Shown: positions 16,377 to 25,634, numbered from the stretch's first letter. The stretch is 64,000 nucleotides of DNA from Amycolatopsis camponoti (GCF_902497555.1 NZ_CABVGP010000002.1:1748501-1812500); one strand, 5' to 3'. Notes: generated from the sequence alone by a model not told the origin. A program made the numbers and translations.

Positions 16377-17561
16377 TCAGCCCGCGGTGGTGGTGACCGG
16401 CAGCTGCTGCACGCCGAACACGCCGCCGGCGTGGAACGGCACCTCGGCGCCCGGGGCGATCCGCAGGTGCTCGAACCGCTCGAACAGCAGCTCCAGCGCG
16501 ATCCGCCCCTCGAGCCGCGCCAGCGGCGCGCCCAGGCAGAAGTGGATGCCGTGCCCGAACGCGGCGTGAGCGTTCGGCTTGCGGGTCAGGTCGAACCGCC
16601 ACGCGTCGGTGAACTCGCGCTCGTCGTAGTTCGCCGACACCACCCAGGCCCAGACGATCGAGTCGGCGGGGATCACCGTGCCGGCCACCTCGACGTCGGT
16701 CGTGGTCACCCGGACCACCCGGGGGAACGGCGGCCGCAGCCGCAGCACCTCCTCGAGCAGCGGCTCGACCAGCGACGGGTCGGCCCGCACCCGCTCGTAG
16801 ACGCCGGGGGCGTCCTCCAGGCAGAGCAGCACGTTGCCGAGCAGCATCGTCGTGGTGACGTGCCCGGCGAGCAGCAGCAGCGCGGTGAAGTTGCCGACCT
16901 CCTCGTCGGTCAGCCGCTCCCCGTCGATCGAGGACTCCACGAGGCGGGTCAGCAGGTCGTTCCGCGGTTCGGCGCGCCGGGCGGCGATCTGGGCGTTGAG
17001 GTACGCCTCCATCTCCTCGATCGCGACGGCGAGCTTCTCGCCGGTGCTCGGGTCGTCGACCTGCAGGGCCATCAGCGCCTCGGCCCAGCCCCGGAACAGC
17101 GCGCGGTCGGTGGCGGGCACGCCCAGCAGCTCGGCGATGACGATCACCGGCAGCGGGTAGGCCAGGACGTCGACCAGGTCGAACGCCGTCGCGCCCGGTT
17201 CGACCGCGGCCAGCAGCTCCCGGGTTAGCTCGGTGATCCGCGGCTCGAGGTCGGCGACCACCTTCGGGGTGAACGCCTGGCTGACCAGGCGGCGCAGCTT
17301 GCGGTGCTCGGGCGGGTCGATGACCAGCAGGGTGCCCGGGGGCGCCTGGTCGCCGGGCGAGGTCAGGCGCGTCGTGTCCGAGGAGAACAGCTGCGCGTCG
17401 GTGCTGACGCGGCGGACGTCGGCGGACCGGAACACGTGCCAGGCCCCGGCCTCGTCCTGCCACACGGGCGTGTCGGCCCGCATCTTCTCGAGCCAGGTCA
17501 GCAGGGAAGCGCCGCCGTCCGGGGCGATTTCCGGGGCAGCGGTCAGCTCGGTGGTGTCCAC
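16377..17561 (-). CDS. Cytochrome P450, polyketide or sugar tailoring
   Basis: The GTG start at 17561 follows GGGAG at a good distance and lies 17 bases after the glycosyltransferase stop, giving 394 residues. The K-helix motif is EEVLRLR and the haem-binding loop is FGHGIHFCLG with the thiolate Cys. The I-helix reads LLLAGHVTTT: the usual acidic residue before TT is Val, a variation also seen in some macrolide hydroxylases. Role: oxygenation of the macrolactone core, with electrons from a ferredoxin and reductase not encoded beside it. It is co-transcribed with the glycosyltransferase at 17579-18790. Confidence 0.93.
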   Translation of the reverse strand: MDTTELTAAPEIAPDGGASLLTWLEKMRADTPVWQDEAGAWHVFRSADVRRVSTDAQLFSSDTTRLTSPGDQAPPGTLLVIDPPEHRKLRRLVSQAFTPKVVADLEPRITELTRELLAAVEPGATAFDLVDVLAYPLPVIVIAELLGVPATDRALFRGWAEALMALQVDDPSTGEKLAVAIEEMEAYLNAQIAARRAEPRNDLLTRLVESSIDGERLTDEEVGNFTALLLLAGHVTTTMLLGNVLLCLEDAPGVYERVRADPSLVEPLLEEVLRLRPPFPRVVRVTTTDVEVAGTVIPADSIVWAWVVSANYDEREFTDAWRFDLTRKPNAHAAFGHGIHFCLGAPLARLEGRIALELLFERFEHLRIAPGAEVPFHAGGVFGVQQLPVTTTAG

Positions 17562-17578
17562 GAATTCACTCCCAGGGA

Positions 17579-18790
17579 TCAGGCGGTCAGCCGGGCCTCG
17601 ACGCGGTCGGCGGCCGCCGCGGCACCCCCGGCATCGGTGATGTGCTCGCGCATCCGGGCCACGCGTTCGTGCGCGCCGGCGTCCTCGGCGAGGCCGGTGA
17701 CGGCGTTCAGCAGCGACCCGGCGTCGACGGCGTCCGGGTCGACCCGGACACCGAGGCCGAGCTCGGCGAGCCGGTCGGCGACGATCTCCTGCTCCAGCGT
17801 CCGCGGCACGACCACCGGTGGGACGCCCAGGGCGAGGGACTCCATGGTGCTGCCCATCCCGGCGTGCGAGACGAACCCGCTGGCCCGGCTCAGCACGGCC
17901 GGCTGCGGGACCCACGGGTGCAGCGCGAAGTTCGGCGGCACCGGGCCCAGGTCCGCCGGCGAGACCAGGCGGCCGATCGTCATGACGACGTGCCACGGCG
18001 TCCCGGCGAACGCCTCCAGGCACGAGGCGAAGAACTCGCGCTGGTGGTGGTAGCCGAAGCTGCCCATGGCGATCAGCAGCACCGGCCGGTCGTCCGGCGG
18101 GGTCCAGCCGCCCGCCCGGTCGCCGAGGCACGGCCCCACGAAAGCGAAACCGTCGTCGAAGGTGTCGCCGCCGGGCTGGAACTCCCGCGGCAGGAACACG
18201 AGCTTGGTGTCTTCACGGGCTTCCGCGAACTCCGCCGCGGACGTGCCGGGCAGGTGCTCGGCGAGCACGTCGCCGACGACCGACGCGGCCTTGGCGAGCG
18301 CGGGGTGCGCCGGGTCGGGCGCGGGGACCTTGCCCGCCATCGAGGCGTACGGCGAAAACTTCTCGTTCGCGACGAACGTCGAGCACATCAGGAGCGCCGG
18401 GATCTCCCACTTGCGGGCCAGCAGACGCCCGGTGGGGTAACCGAAAGCGTCGTACAGGAACACGTCCGGCCGGTCGCCTTCGAAGGCGCCGAGCGCGGTC
18501 CGCAGCGGCGCGAAGCCTTCCAGTGCCTGGGCGAGGCCCGCCTCCGCGACGACGTCACCGGTGATCTTCTCCGGGATCGCCACGGTGTCCCACGACTTCG
18601 GCACGTGGGACTCGTACGGCAGCACGGTGGCGCCGGTGGCGCGCACGGCATCGGCGTACTGCTCGGCCACCACGTAGCTCACCCGGTGGCCGCGCCGCAC
18701 GAGCTCGGCCGCCACGGGCAGCGTCGGGTTGACGTGCCCGTGGGCCGGATAGTTGAGGAAGGCGATGTGGCTTCCCGACGGGGGAGTCAT
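17579..18790 (-). CDS. MGT/OleD-like GT-B glycosyltransferase
   Basis: The protein has 403 residues from ATG 18790, chosen because the sequence after it (MTPPSGSHIAFLNYPAHGH) aligns with family N-termini; the frame extends a little further upstream. The catalytic-type His is in PAHGHVNPTLP and the donor-binding motif is SHAGMGSTMESLALGVP. It is the first gene of an operon with the P450 and is divergent from the ABC exporter. That pairing is common for self-resistance glycosyltransferases, so it may inactivate or decorate the product before export; which of the two cannot be decided here. Confidence 0.9.
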   Translation of the reverse strand: MTPPSGSHIAFLNYPAHGHVNPTLPVAAELVRRGHRVSYVVAEQYADAVRATGATVLPYESHVPKSWDTVAIPEKITGDVVAEAGLAQALEGFAPLRTALGAFEGDRPDVFLYDAFGYPTGRLLARKWEIPALLMCSTFVANEKFSPYASMAGKVPAPDPAHPALAKAASVVGDVLAEHLPGTSAAEFAEAREDTKLVFLPREFQPGGDTFDDGFAFVGPCLGDRAGGWTPPDDRPVLLIAMGSFGYHHQREFFASCLEAFAGTPWHVVMTIGRLVSPADLGPVPPNFALHPWVPQPAVLSRASGFVSHAGMGSTMESLALGVPPVVVPRTLEQEIVADRLAELGLGVRVDPDAVDAGSLLNAVTGLAEDAGAHERVARMREHITDAGGAAAAADRVEARLTA

Positions 18791-18867
18791 GTCTCGAAAG
18801 CTAGTCCGGCCCGGCGGCCAGTCAACCATGTCTAGGCGAACCCCTCGGGTCCCGCGGTGAGCAGGGA

Positions 18868-18883
18868 AAAGGGGATTCCCGGT
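18868..18883. promoter_or_regulatory. Weak candidate PAS-LuxR box in GT/ABC divergent region
   Basis: The stretch around GGGGATTCCC (18871-18880) matches 9 of 10 core positions of the PimM consensus and 11 of 16 overall. It sits between the divergent glycosyltransferase (start 18790) and the ABC ATPase (start 18931). Confidence 0.35.
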
Positions 18884-18930
18884 GTGTTAGCTGTAGTCAT
18901 GCCCGATTCGGCCAGCGGAAGGAAGCGGTC

Positions 18931-19902
18931 GTGACCCTGTTCGTCGAGGCCGAGGGGATCACCAAGACCTTCGGCAAGGTCCGCGCGTTGGACGACGTCA
19001 GCCTGCAGGTGCCGCGCGGCACCGTGTGCGGGCTGCTGGGCCACAACGGCGCCGGCAAGACCACTTTGGTCAACGTGCTGACCACGTTGGTGACGCCGAC
19101 TTCCGGCCGGGCCAGTGTCGCCGGGCTGGACGTGCAGCGCGACGCCGTGGCGCTGCGCAGCCGCATCGGGCTCACCGGCCAGTTCGCTTCGGTGGACGAG
19201 CAGCTTTCCGGCTTCCGCAACCTGATCCTGATCGCCCGCCTGCTCGGCGCCTCCATGAAGGAGGCCAAGGAACGGGCGGACGAGCTGCTGACGGCGTTCG
19301 GCCTGCTCGAAGCGGCCGGGCGCCCGGCGAAGACCTACTCCGGCGGTATGCGGCGGCGCCTCGACCTGGCCGCGAGCCTGGTCGGCCACCCCGACGTGAT
19401 CTTCCTCGACGAGCCGACGACGGGCCTCGACCCGGCCGCCCGGATCGCCATGTGGGAGATCGTGGAACAGCTCGTGCGCGACGGCTCGACCGTGCTGCTC
19501 ACCACCCAGATGCTCGACGAAGCCGACCGGCTGGCCGACAAGATCGTCGTGCTGGCGCACGGGAAGGTGATCGCCGCCGGCACTTCGGCGTCGCTCAAGG
19601 CGCAGGTCGGCAAGCGCACGGTGACCCTGACGCTGGCCGACTCGGCCGAGGCCGAACGCGCCGCGGACGCGGTGCGCCTGGCCGGGCTGGAGGCCCGGGT
19701 GTCCGGAGTGGACGAACTGGCCGGGCTCGCGCTGACGGTGCCGGTGGAGAAGTCCACCGACCTCGCGCGCGTGGTCCGGGCGCTCGACGACGTCAAGGTC
19801 GAGCCGGTCGAGCTGGCGCTGGTCGACCCCCGCCTCGACGACGTGTACCTCGCGCTCTCCGGCGGGCCGGCCGATTCCCCCACCGACACCGAGAGGCACT
19901 GA
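18931..19902 (+). CDS. ABC transporter ATP-binding protein, DrrA-like
   Basis: This 323-residue ATPase has Walker A GHNGAGKTT (about residue 36), signature YSGGMRRRLD, Walker B VIFLDEPTTG and an H-loop-region TTQMLDEAD. The C-terminal extension of about 90 residues is typical of daunorubicin-resistance ATPases (DrrA). It starts at GTG 18931. With the next gene it forms an exporter for the finished glycosylated polyketide, giving self-resistance. A role in exporting another compound is not excluded. Confidence 0.93.
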   Translation: MTLFVEAEGITKTFGKVRALDDVSLQVPRGTVCGLLGHNGAGKTTLVNVLTTLVTPTSGRASVAGLDVQRDAVALRSRIGLTGQFASVDEQLSGFRNLILIARLLGASMKEAKERADELLTAFGLLEAAGRPAKTYSGGMRRRLDLAASLVGHPDVIFLDEPTTGLDPAARIAMWEIVEQLVRDGSTVLLTTQMLDEADRLADKIVVLAHGKVIAAGTSASLKAQVGKRTVTLTLADSAEAERAADAVRLAGLEARVSGVDELAGLALTVPVEKSTDLARVVRALDDVKVEPVELALVDPRLDDVYLALSGGPADSPTDTERH

Positions 19903-19905
19903 CCC

Positions 19906-20751
19906 ATGAGCGCACCGACGACGCTGTCCACTTCGGACCGGCCCACCGCGGCCGGACCGGGCGGCGGTCCGTGGCGGGGCACCTCGGTGCCGATGCAGAT
20001 CATCATCCTCACCGGCCGCTCGCTGCGGGCGGTCGTGGCGTCCCGGGCGCTGGTGCTGCTGGGCCTGCTGCAGCCGCTGATCATGCTGATCCTGTTCAGC
20101 CAGGTGTTCGCGAGCCTGGCCGGCACCAGCTCGTTCCCGGCCGGGGTGTCCTACATCGACTACCTGATGCCCGCGGTGCTGGTGATGGGCTCGCTCTCGG
20201 TGGCGCTGCAGTCGGGCGTCGGCCTGCTCGACGACATGCGCAACGGCGTCGTGGCCCGGTTCCGCACGCTGCCGATCGCGTCGGCGTCGGTGCTGGTGGC
20301 GCGCAGCCTCGCCGACGTCGTGCGGCACGCGCTGCAGCTGGCGATCATGCTGGTGCTGGCCGCGACGTTGTTCGGGTTCTCGCCCGGCGGCGGCTTCACG
20401 GGCGTGCTGCTGGCGTGGCTGATGTGCATCGCGGTGGGCTGGTCGCTCAGCTGGATGTTCATGGCGATCGGCGTCTGGATCTCGAACGTCGAGGTGATGC
20501 AGGGCGTCACGTCCATGGTGATGTTCCCGCTGATGTTCGCGTCCTCGGCCTACGTCCCGCTGTCTTCGCTGCCGGCGTGGCTGCGCGCGGTGGCCACGGT
20601 GAACCCGCTGACGTACTCCGTAGACGCGTCGCGCAACCTGGCGCTGGGCAACCCGGTGGGCATCGGGGGACTGGCGGCTCTCGGTGCGGCCGGCCTGATC
20701 GGGATCACCGGCGCCATCGTCGCCACGCGGGGCTTCCGCCGCTCCGCCTGA
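19906..20751 (+). CDS. ABC-2 type permease, DrrB-like
   Basis: This 281-residue membrane protein has about six hydrophobic segments (for example around residues 45-62, 80-100, 140-165 and 245-265) and the ABC-2 pattern of an N-terminal cytoplasmic stretch followed by paired helices. Its ATG is 3 bases after the ATPase stop, so the two are one operon. It forms the membrane channel of the exporter. It ends 28 bases before a hairpin terminator. Confidence 0.92.
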   Translation: MSAPTTLSTSDRPTAAGPGGGPWRGTSVPMQIIILTGRSLRAVVASRALVLLGLLQPLIMLILFSQVFASLAGTSSFPAGVSYIDYLMPAVLVMGSLSVALQSGVGLLDDMRNGVVARFRTLPIASASVLVARSLADVVRHALQLAIMLVLAATLFGFSPGGGFTGVLLAWLMCIAVGWSLSWMFMAIGVWISNVEVMQGVTSMVMFPLMFASSAYVPLSSLPAWLRAVATVNPLTYSVDASRNLALGNPVGIGGLAALGAAGLIGITGAIVATRGFRRSA

Positions 20752-20763
20752 CCCCCCTCTCGA

Positions 20764-20838
20764 GTCTGCCGCGGCGGGGTCGTGAGTGAGAAACTGTGTT
20801 CTAACCCAGTTTCTCACTCACGACCGGCCGCGGCAGAC
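20764..20838. terminator. Bidirectional hairpin terminator, copy 2 (longest)
   Basis: The core arms 20779-20796 and 20807-20824 pair perfectly (18 bp) around the loop TGTTCTAACC. Outer arms GTCTGCCGCGG (20764-20774) and CCGCGGCAGAC (20828-20838) also pair. Relative to copies 1, 3 and 4, one A-T pair near the loop is T-A, a compensatory change that keeps the stem. It lies between convergent genes. Confidence 0.85.
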
Positions 20839-20842
20839 TGCT

Positions 20843-22069
20843 TTAGGGGAGCAGGGCTTCCAGGGCGTCGGCCGCCGCGGGGGCGCCGCCCGCCTGCTCG
20901 ATCTCCTTGGCCATCAGCGCGAGCCGGGTGGTCAGCGAGTCGTCCGCGGCCATCGCCTCGACCGCGGCGAAGATCGCCGCCCCGCTCGCCTCGGTGACCG
21001 GGATGTGCCGGCCGAGGCCCAGCTCCGCGACGCGGTGGGCGTTGGCCAGGGTCTCGCCGCTGTGGGAGACCGCGACGATCGGGACCTCGTAGCGCAGCGC
21101 CTCCAGGACGCTGCCCATCCCGGCCTGGCAGACCAGCGCCGTCGCGTACTTCAGCACCGACGGGTGCGGCATCCAGTTGTGCGCCTCGACGTTCGGCGGC
21201 AGCTCGCCGAGCGCGGCCAGGTCGGCGCCGCGGCCCAGCGTCAGCACCACGTGCCACGGCTTGCCGCGGAAGGCCTCGATGCAGCCGGTGAAGAACCCGA
21301 GGTCCTTGCTCATCGACGTGCCCAGCGAGATCAGCACCACCGGCAGGCCGTCGCCGGGGCGGACCCAGTGGCCTTCGAGGGGACGGCAGTCCGCGGTCGG
21401 GCCGACGAACCGGTACCGCTCGCCGAACGTCTCGCTCCCGTAGTGGAACGCCCTGGGGATGTAGACCAGGCGCGGCTCGTCGCCGGACGGCGTCAGGCTG
21501 GCCATCGCCAGGTCCGGGTCCAGCCCGTGCCGCGTGAGCAGCGCCGAGACGCCCGCGCCGAACTCTTCGCCGAACCGCTCCAGGCGCGGGTCCCGGTGGT
21601 CGAAGCCGGTGGCGGCCGGGTGGTCGTCGGGCGGCTGGGGCGAGCCGGGGATCTCGTCGTCGTCGTTTTCGATGAAGACGGGACAGCTCTCGACGAGCGG
21701 GACGTCCCAGGCGCGCGCGAGCACGCGGGCGGCGTTGCCGCTGATGGTGTCGTGCACGATCAGGTCGGGCCGGTCGCCGGAAAGCCGCTCCAGCGCCGGT
21801 TCGAGCGCCGCGAAGCCTTCGCGCATGAGATCGATGATCATCGTGACCGCGTCGTCGGCGCTGTCGACCTTGGTGACCGACGCGGGGAAGTCCGAGTGGT
21901 ACGGCAGGACCTCGGCGGGGCTGTCGCGCAGCAGTCCCGTGAACTGTTCGGCGACGACGAACGTGACCCGGTGGCCGCGCGCGGCGAGCGCCTCGACCGG
22001 GCCCAGCATCGGGTTGATGTGCCCGACGCCCGGAAAGCTGAAGAAGACGATGTGCCGACCCTGGGTCAT
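20843..22069 (-). CDS. MGT/OleD-like GT-B glycosyltransferase with altered donor motif
   Basis: This 408-residue protein starts at ATG 22069. The N-terminal acceptor-side motif FSFPGVGHINPML keeps the catalytic-type His, and LIVHDT gives the Asp partner. The donor-binding motif reads CQAGMGSVLEALRYEVP; the other two MGT-like enzymes here have THGG/SHAG and GVP, so His is Gln and Gly is Glu. It may still act with a changed donor preference, or be weakened. A PimM-type box matching 14 of 16 positions lies 52 bases upstream of the start, tying it to cluster regulation. Confidence 0.88.
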   Translation of the reverse strand: MTQGRHIVFFSFPGVGHINPMLGPVEALAARGHRVTFVVAEQFTGLLRDSPAEVLPYHSDFPASVTKVDSADDAVTMIIDLMREGFAALEPALERLSGDRPDLIVHDTISGNAARVLARAWDVPLVESCPVFIENDDDEIPGSPQPPDDHPAATGFDHRDPRLERFGEEFGAGVSALLTRHGLDPDLAMASLTPSGDEPRLVYIPRAFHYGSETFGERYRFVGPTADCRPLEGHWVRPGDGLPVVLISLGTSMSKDLGFFTGCIEAFRGKPWHVVLTLGRGADLAALGELPPNVEAHNWMPHPSVLKYATALVCQAGMGSVLEALRYEVPIVAVSHSGETLANAHRVAELGLGRHIPVTEASGAAIFAAVEAMAADDSLTTRLALMAKEIEQAGGAPAAADALEALLP

Positions 22070-22120
22070 GGCTGGAGTATCGCGAAAAACCCCAGCTCAG
22101 AGCGGGTTTACGGGCAAAGT

Positions 22121-22136
22121 CTAGGGAATTCGCTAC
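22121..22136. promoter_or_regulatory. Strong candidate PAS-LuxR (PimM-type) box
   Basis: CTAGGGAATTCGCTAC matches 14 of 16 positions of CTVGGGAWWTCCCBAG, the best in the window. It lies 52 bases upstream of the minus-strand glycosyltransferase start (22069) and 139 bases before the divergent membrane glycosyltransferase at 22275. Confidence 0.55.
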
Positions 22137-22274
22137 CCTCACTTTGCGTGGTTAAACATCACTTCTGAGTGACTACGAAGGTTGCGGGTTCGCGCGCGGA
22201 GATCGACTTTCGTTGCCCGGGATGAAGACTCCCGGCCGCAGAGAACGCCAGGTCCACCCGGGTCTACTTGGACC

Positions 22275-23753
22275 ATGACCCTTACCGGTGAGACCACCGA
22301 CAGCCGGCCGGGCCGCACGCGCCCGGCGTTCGCGCGGACCCCGGTTCTCCTGATCGCGGGAGTCGCCGGAGCCCTGCTCCTCGTCGCCAGCCGGAACTAC
22401 GGGTTCTCGTTCGACGAGGCCTACTTCGTGGTGGCCGGCCGCGACCACCCCGCGTGGGGCTACTTCGACCAGCCGCCGCTGGTGCCGTTCGTGGCCGCGG
22501 GGCTGGACCACCTGTTCCCCGGCTCGCTCATGGCGTTGCGGCTGCCCGCGACGCTCGCCGCCGTCGGCGGGATCGTGCTGAGCGCGCTGATCGCCCGCGA
22601 GCTGGGCGGGCGCCGGGTCGCGCAGACCGTCGCCGCGGCGGCGTACGCGATGTCCGGCGCCACGCTGATCTGCCACTACCTCGCGACCTACTCGATCGAC
22701 CCGTTCTTCTGGTCGCTCATCCTGTGGCTGGTCGTGCGCTGGACCCGGGTGCGCGACGACCGGCTGCTGTTCGCCGCCGGGCTCGTCACGGCCGTGTCGC
22801 TGCAGACGAAGTTCCTGGTCCCGGCGCTGTGGGTGGCGCTCGCCGTCGCTTCGCTGGTCTTCGGGCCGCGTGACCTCGTGCGCCGTCCGCTGCTGTGGGC
22901 GGGCGCGCTGGTCGCGACGCTGACGACCGTGCCGACGCTGGTCTGGCAGGCCGCGAACGGCTGGCCGTACACCCGGATGTCCGAGGTCGTCGCGGCCGAG
23001 TTCCCCGGCACCGGCCCGTTCCTGCTGGAGCTGCTGTCCGGGCCGGGCCTGGTGATCGGCGTCCCGCTCGCGTTGTTCGGGTTCGGGCGCCTGCTCGCCG
23101 CGCGCGACCTGCGGCCGTACCGCTTCCTCGGTGTCGCGTTCCTGCTGCTGATCGTGGCCTACCTGCTGACGTCGGGCCGGTCCTACTACGTCTACAGCCT
23201 GTACGCGCCGCTGTTCGCGGCCGGCGCGGTGGGCCTGCAGGACGTCAAGTGGCCCGCCGCCGCGAAGGCGCTCGGCTGGGTGCTCGTCGCGGCGTCGATC
23301 CTGCAGGCGCTCGTCGCGCTGCCGATCTACCCGAAGTCCTGGGCCGAGCGCATTCCGGACGTGCCGCTGGTGCCGCTGACGGCGAAGGTCTTCGTGCAGT
23401 CCGACGGTCAGCTCGGCCAGCTTTCCGACGCCGTCGTGAAGGTCTACGCCGCGCTGCCGCCCGAGCAGCGCGCCCGGACGGCGATCATGACCGACAGCTA
23501 CGCCTTCGCCGCCGACCTCCAGCTCTTCGGCGCGGAACGCGGGCTGCCGAACGTCTACAGCGCGCACCGCGGGTACTTCTACTTCGGGCACCCGGACGAG
23601 AGCGTCGACAGCGTCCTGTTCGTCGGCGACGCGAGCCCGCCGGTGGCCGGTGCGTTCGCCCGGCACCAGGAAATCGTGCCGCAGTTGATGACCGTCTTCA
23701 GTGGACGGACCGTCGCGTGGGACGCGCTGTGGCCGCGGTTGCGCACTCAGTAG
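22275..23753 (+). CDS. ArnT/PMT-like (GT39-type) polyprenyl-phosphate-sugar membrane glycosyltransferase
   Basis: The protein has 492 residues from ATG 22275; the frame is open upstream but lacks family similarity there. It has roughly ten hydrophobic helices in the first 370 residues. Early acidic loops FDEAYF and YFDQPPL match the catalytic first-loop acidic motif of PMT/ArnT enzymes, and a soluble C-terminal region follows. Family role: transfer of a sugar from a lipid-phosphate carrier to a cell-surface acceptor. It lies between cluster genes, but its substrate is unknown and it may be envelope metabolism. Confidence 0.82.
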   Translation: MTLTGETTDSRPGRTRPAFARTPVLLIAGVAGALLLVASRNYGFSFDEAYFVVAGRDHPAWGYFDQPPLVPFVAAGLDHLFPGSLMALRLPATLAAVGGIVLSALIARELGGRRVAQTVAAAAYAMSGATLICHYLATYSIDPFFWSLILWLVVRWTRVRDDRLLFAAGLVTAVSLQTKFLVPALWVALAVASLVFGPRDLVRRPLLWAGALVATLTTVPTLVWQAANGWPYTRMSEVVAAEFPGTGPFLLELLSGPGLVIGVPLALFGFGRLLAARDLRPYRFLGVAFLLLIVAYLLTSGRSYYVYSLYAPLFAAGAVGLQDVKWPAAAKALGWVLVAASILQALVALPIYPKSWAERIPDVPLVPLTAKVFVQSDGQLGQLSDAVVKVYAALPPEQRARTAIMTDSYAFAADLQLFGAERGLPNVYSAHRGYFYFGHPDESVDSVLFVGDASPPVAGAFARHQEIVPQLMTVFSGRTVAWDALWPRLRTQ

Positions 23754-23754
23754 G

Positions 23755-24726
23755 TCAGCCCTTGAGCGGTTCCCACCACCCGCGGTTGTTCTTGTACCAG
23801 TCGACGGTGTCGCGCAGGCCGGTGTCGATGCCGACCCGCGGGCTGTAGCCGAGCTCGGTGGAGATCTTCGTGATGTCCACCGAGTAGCGGCGGTCGTGGC
23901 CCTTGCGGTCCTCGACCGGCCGGATCGCGGTGTGGTCCCGGCCGGTGACTTCGAGCAGCCGCTCGGTGAGCTCGCGGTTGGTCAGCTCGGTGCCGCCACC
24001 GATGTTGTAGACCTCGCCGGCGCGGCCCTTTTCCGCCACCAGCTGGATGCCGCGGCAGTGGTCGTCGACGTGCAGCCAGTCGCGGACGTTGAGGCCGTCG
24101 CCGTAGAGCGGGACCTGGAGGCCGTCGACCAGGTTGGTGACGAACAGCGGGATGACCTTCTCGGGGAACTGGTAAGGCCCGTAGTTGTTGGAGCAGCGGG
24201 TGATCGACGCGTCGAGGCCGTGGGTGATGAAGAACGAGCGGACCAGCAGGTCGGAGGCCGCCTTGGAGGCGGAGTACGGCGAGTTGGGGGCGACCGGGTG
24301 CGTTTCGGGCCAGGAGCCCTCGTCGATGGAGCCGTAGACCTCGTCGGTGGAGACGTGGACGAACTTGCCGATCTCACGCTCCAGCGCGGCCTGCAGCAGC
24401 GTCTGCGTGCCGAGCACGTTGGTACGGACGAACTCCGCGGACCCGGCGATCGACCGGTCCACATGGGACTCGGCCGCGAAGTGCACGACCAGGTCGGTGC
24501 CGGTCAGTTCCCGCTCGACGACCTCGGGGTCGCAGATGTCGCCCTCGACGACCCGCAGGCGCTCGTCCCCGGCGACCGGCGCCAGGTTCGCGCGGTTGCC
24601 CGCGTAGGTGAACTTGTCGAGCACGACCAGCTCGTCGGGCTCGAATCCGGCGTAGTGGCCGGAAAGCACGTTGCGGACGTAGGCCGAGCCGATGAAACCG
24701 GCGCCGCCGGTGACCACCATGCGCAT
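23755..24726 (-). CDS. rmlB: dTDP-glucose 4,6-dehydratase
   Basis: This 323-residue extended SDR has the NAD-binding GGAGFIGS near the N-terminus, STDEVYG with the Thr-Asp-Glu catalytic set, and YSASK (Tyr/Lys). It converts dTDP-glucose to dTDP-4-keto-6-deoxyglucose, the common precursor for deoxysugars. Start ATG 24726 follows GGAGG by 9 bases. It lies 20 bases downstream of rmlA in the same operon, and its stop abuts the convergent membrane glycosyltransferase stop with a 1-base gap. Confidence 0.95.
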   Translation of the reverse strand: MRMVVTGGAGFIGSAYVRNVLSGHYAGFEPDELVVLDKFTYAGNRANLAPVAGDERLRVVEGDICDPEVVERELTGTDLVVHFAAESHVDRSIAGSAEFVRTNVLGTQTLLQAALEREIGKFVHVSTDEVYGSIDEGSWPETHPVAPNSPYSASKAASDLLVRSFFITHGLDASITRCSNNYGPYQFPEKVIPLFVTNLVDGLQVPLYGDGLNVRDWLHVDDHCRGIQLVAEKGRAGEVYNIGGGTELTNRELTERLLEVTGRDHTAIRPVEDRKGHDRRYSVDITKISTELGYSPRVGIDTGLRDTVDWYKNNRGWWEPLKG

Positions 24727-24746
24727 GGGAAGGATCCTCCGGGGGT

Positions 24747-25634
24747 TCAGACCGCGGTGAGCGGCCGCGCGCGGCGCGCGAAGTCCATGACGTACTCGCC
24801 GTAGCCCGAGCTGCCGATCCGCTCGCCCAGCGCGTGGCACTGGTCGGCGTCGATGAAGCCCATGCGCAGCGCGATCTCTTCGAGGCAGGCGATCTGCACG
24901 CCCTGGCGGGCTTCCATCGTCTGCACGTACTGGCCGGCGTCCAGCAGCGACTTGTGCGTGCCGGTGTCCAGCCAGGCGAAGCCGCGGCCGAGGTCGACGC
25001 AGCTCGCGCGGCCCCGGTCGAGGTAGACGTTGTTGACGTCGGTGATCTCCAGCTCGCCGCGCGCGGACGGCTTGAGCCCCTTGGCGATTTCGACGACGTC
25101 GTTGTCGTAGAAGTACAGGCCGGTGAGCGCCCGGTTCGACTTGGGGTTGGCCGGCTTCTCCTCGATGGAGATCAGGTTCCCGTCGGCGTCGCACTCGCCG
25201 ATGCCGTGGCGGTGCGGGTCGGAGACCTCGTAGCCGAACAGGACGCAGCCCTTGAGGTCGTGCGTCGCGGCGCGCAGCACGTCCGAGAAACCCTGGCCGT
25301 GGAAGATGTTGTCGCCGAGGATGAGGGCGGAGGTGTCGTCGCCGACGTGCTCCTCGCCGATGATGAAGGCCTCCGCGAGGCCGTTCGGGTGGGCCTGCTC
25401 GGCGTAGCTCAGGCTCAGCCCGAGCTCGGCACCGTCGCCCAGCAGCCGCTTGAACGCGGGCAGGTCGTGCGGGGTCGAGATGAGCAGGATCTCGGTGATG
25501 CCGGCGAGCATCAGGACCGAGAGCGGGTAGTAGATCATCGGCTTGTTGTAGACCGGAACGAGCTGCTTGGAGACGCCCAGCGTGACCGGATGCAGCCGGG
25601 AGCCGCTGCCGCCGGCCAGGATGATGCCTTTCAT
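24747..25634 (-). CDS. rmlA: Glucose-1-phosphate thymidylyltransferase
   Basis: This 295-residue enzyme has the nucleotidyltransferase signature [20 protein letters not shown] and [11 protein letters not shown]. It makes dTDP-glucose from glucose-1-phosphate and dTTP for rmlB. ATG 25634 is the start because family proteins begin MKGIILAGG; the frame upstream only reads through the promoter and hairpin. Later deoxysugar genes apart from the aminotransferase at 10802-11986 are not in this window and presumably lie to the left. Confidence 0.95.
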   Translation of the reverse strand: MKGIILAGGSGSRLHPVTLGVSKQLVPVYNKPMIYYPLSVLMLAGITEILLISTPHDLPAFKRLLGDGAELGLSLSYAEQAHPNGLAEAFIIGEEHVGDDTSALILGDNIFHGQGFSDVLRAATHDLKGCVLFGYEVSDPHRHGIGECDADGNLISIEEKPANPKSNRALTGLYFYDNDVVEIAKGLKPSARGELEITDVNNVYLDRGRASCVDLGRGFAWLDTGTHKSLLDAGQYVQTMEARQGVQIACLEEIALRMGFIDADQCHALGERIGSSGYGEYVMDFARRARPLTAV

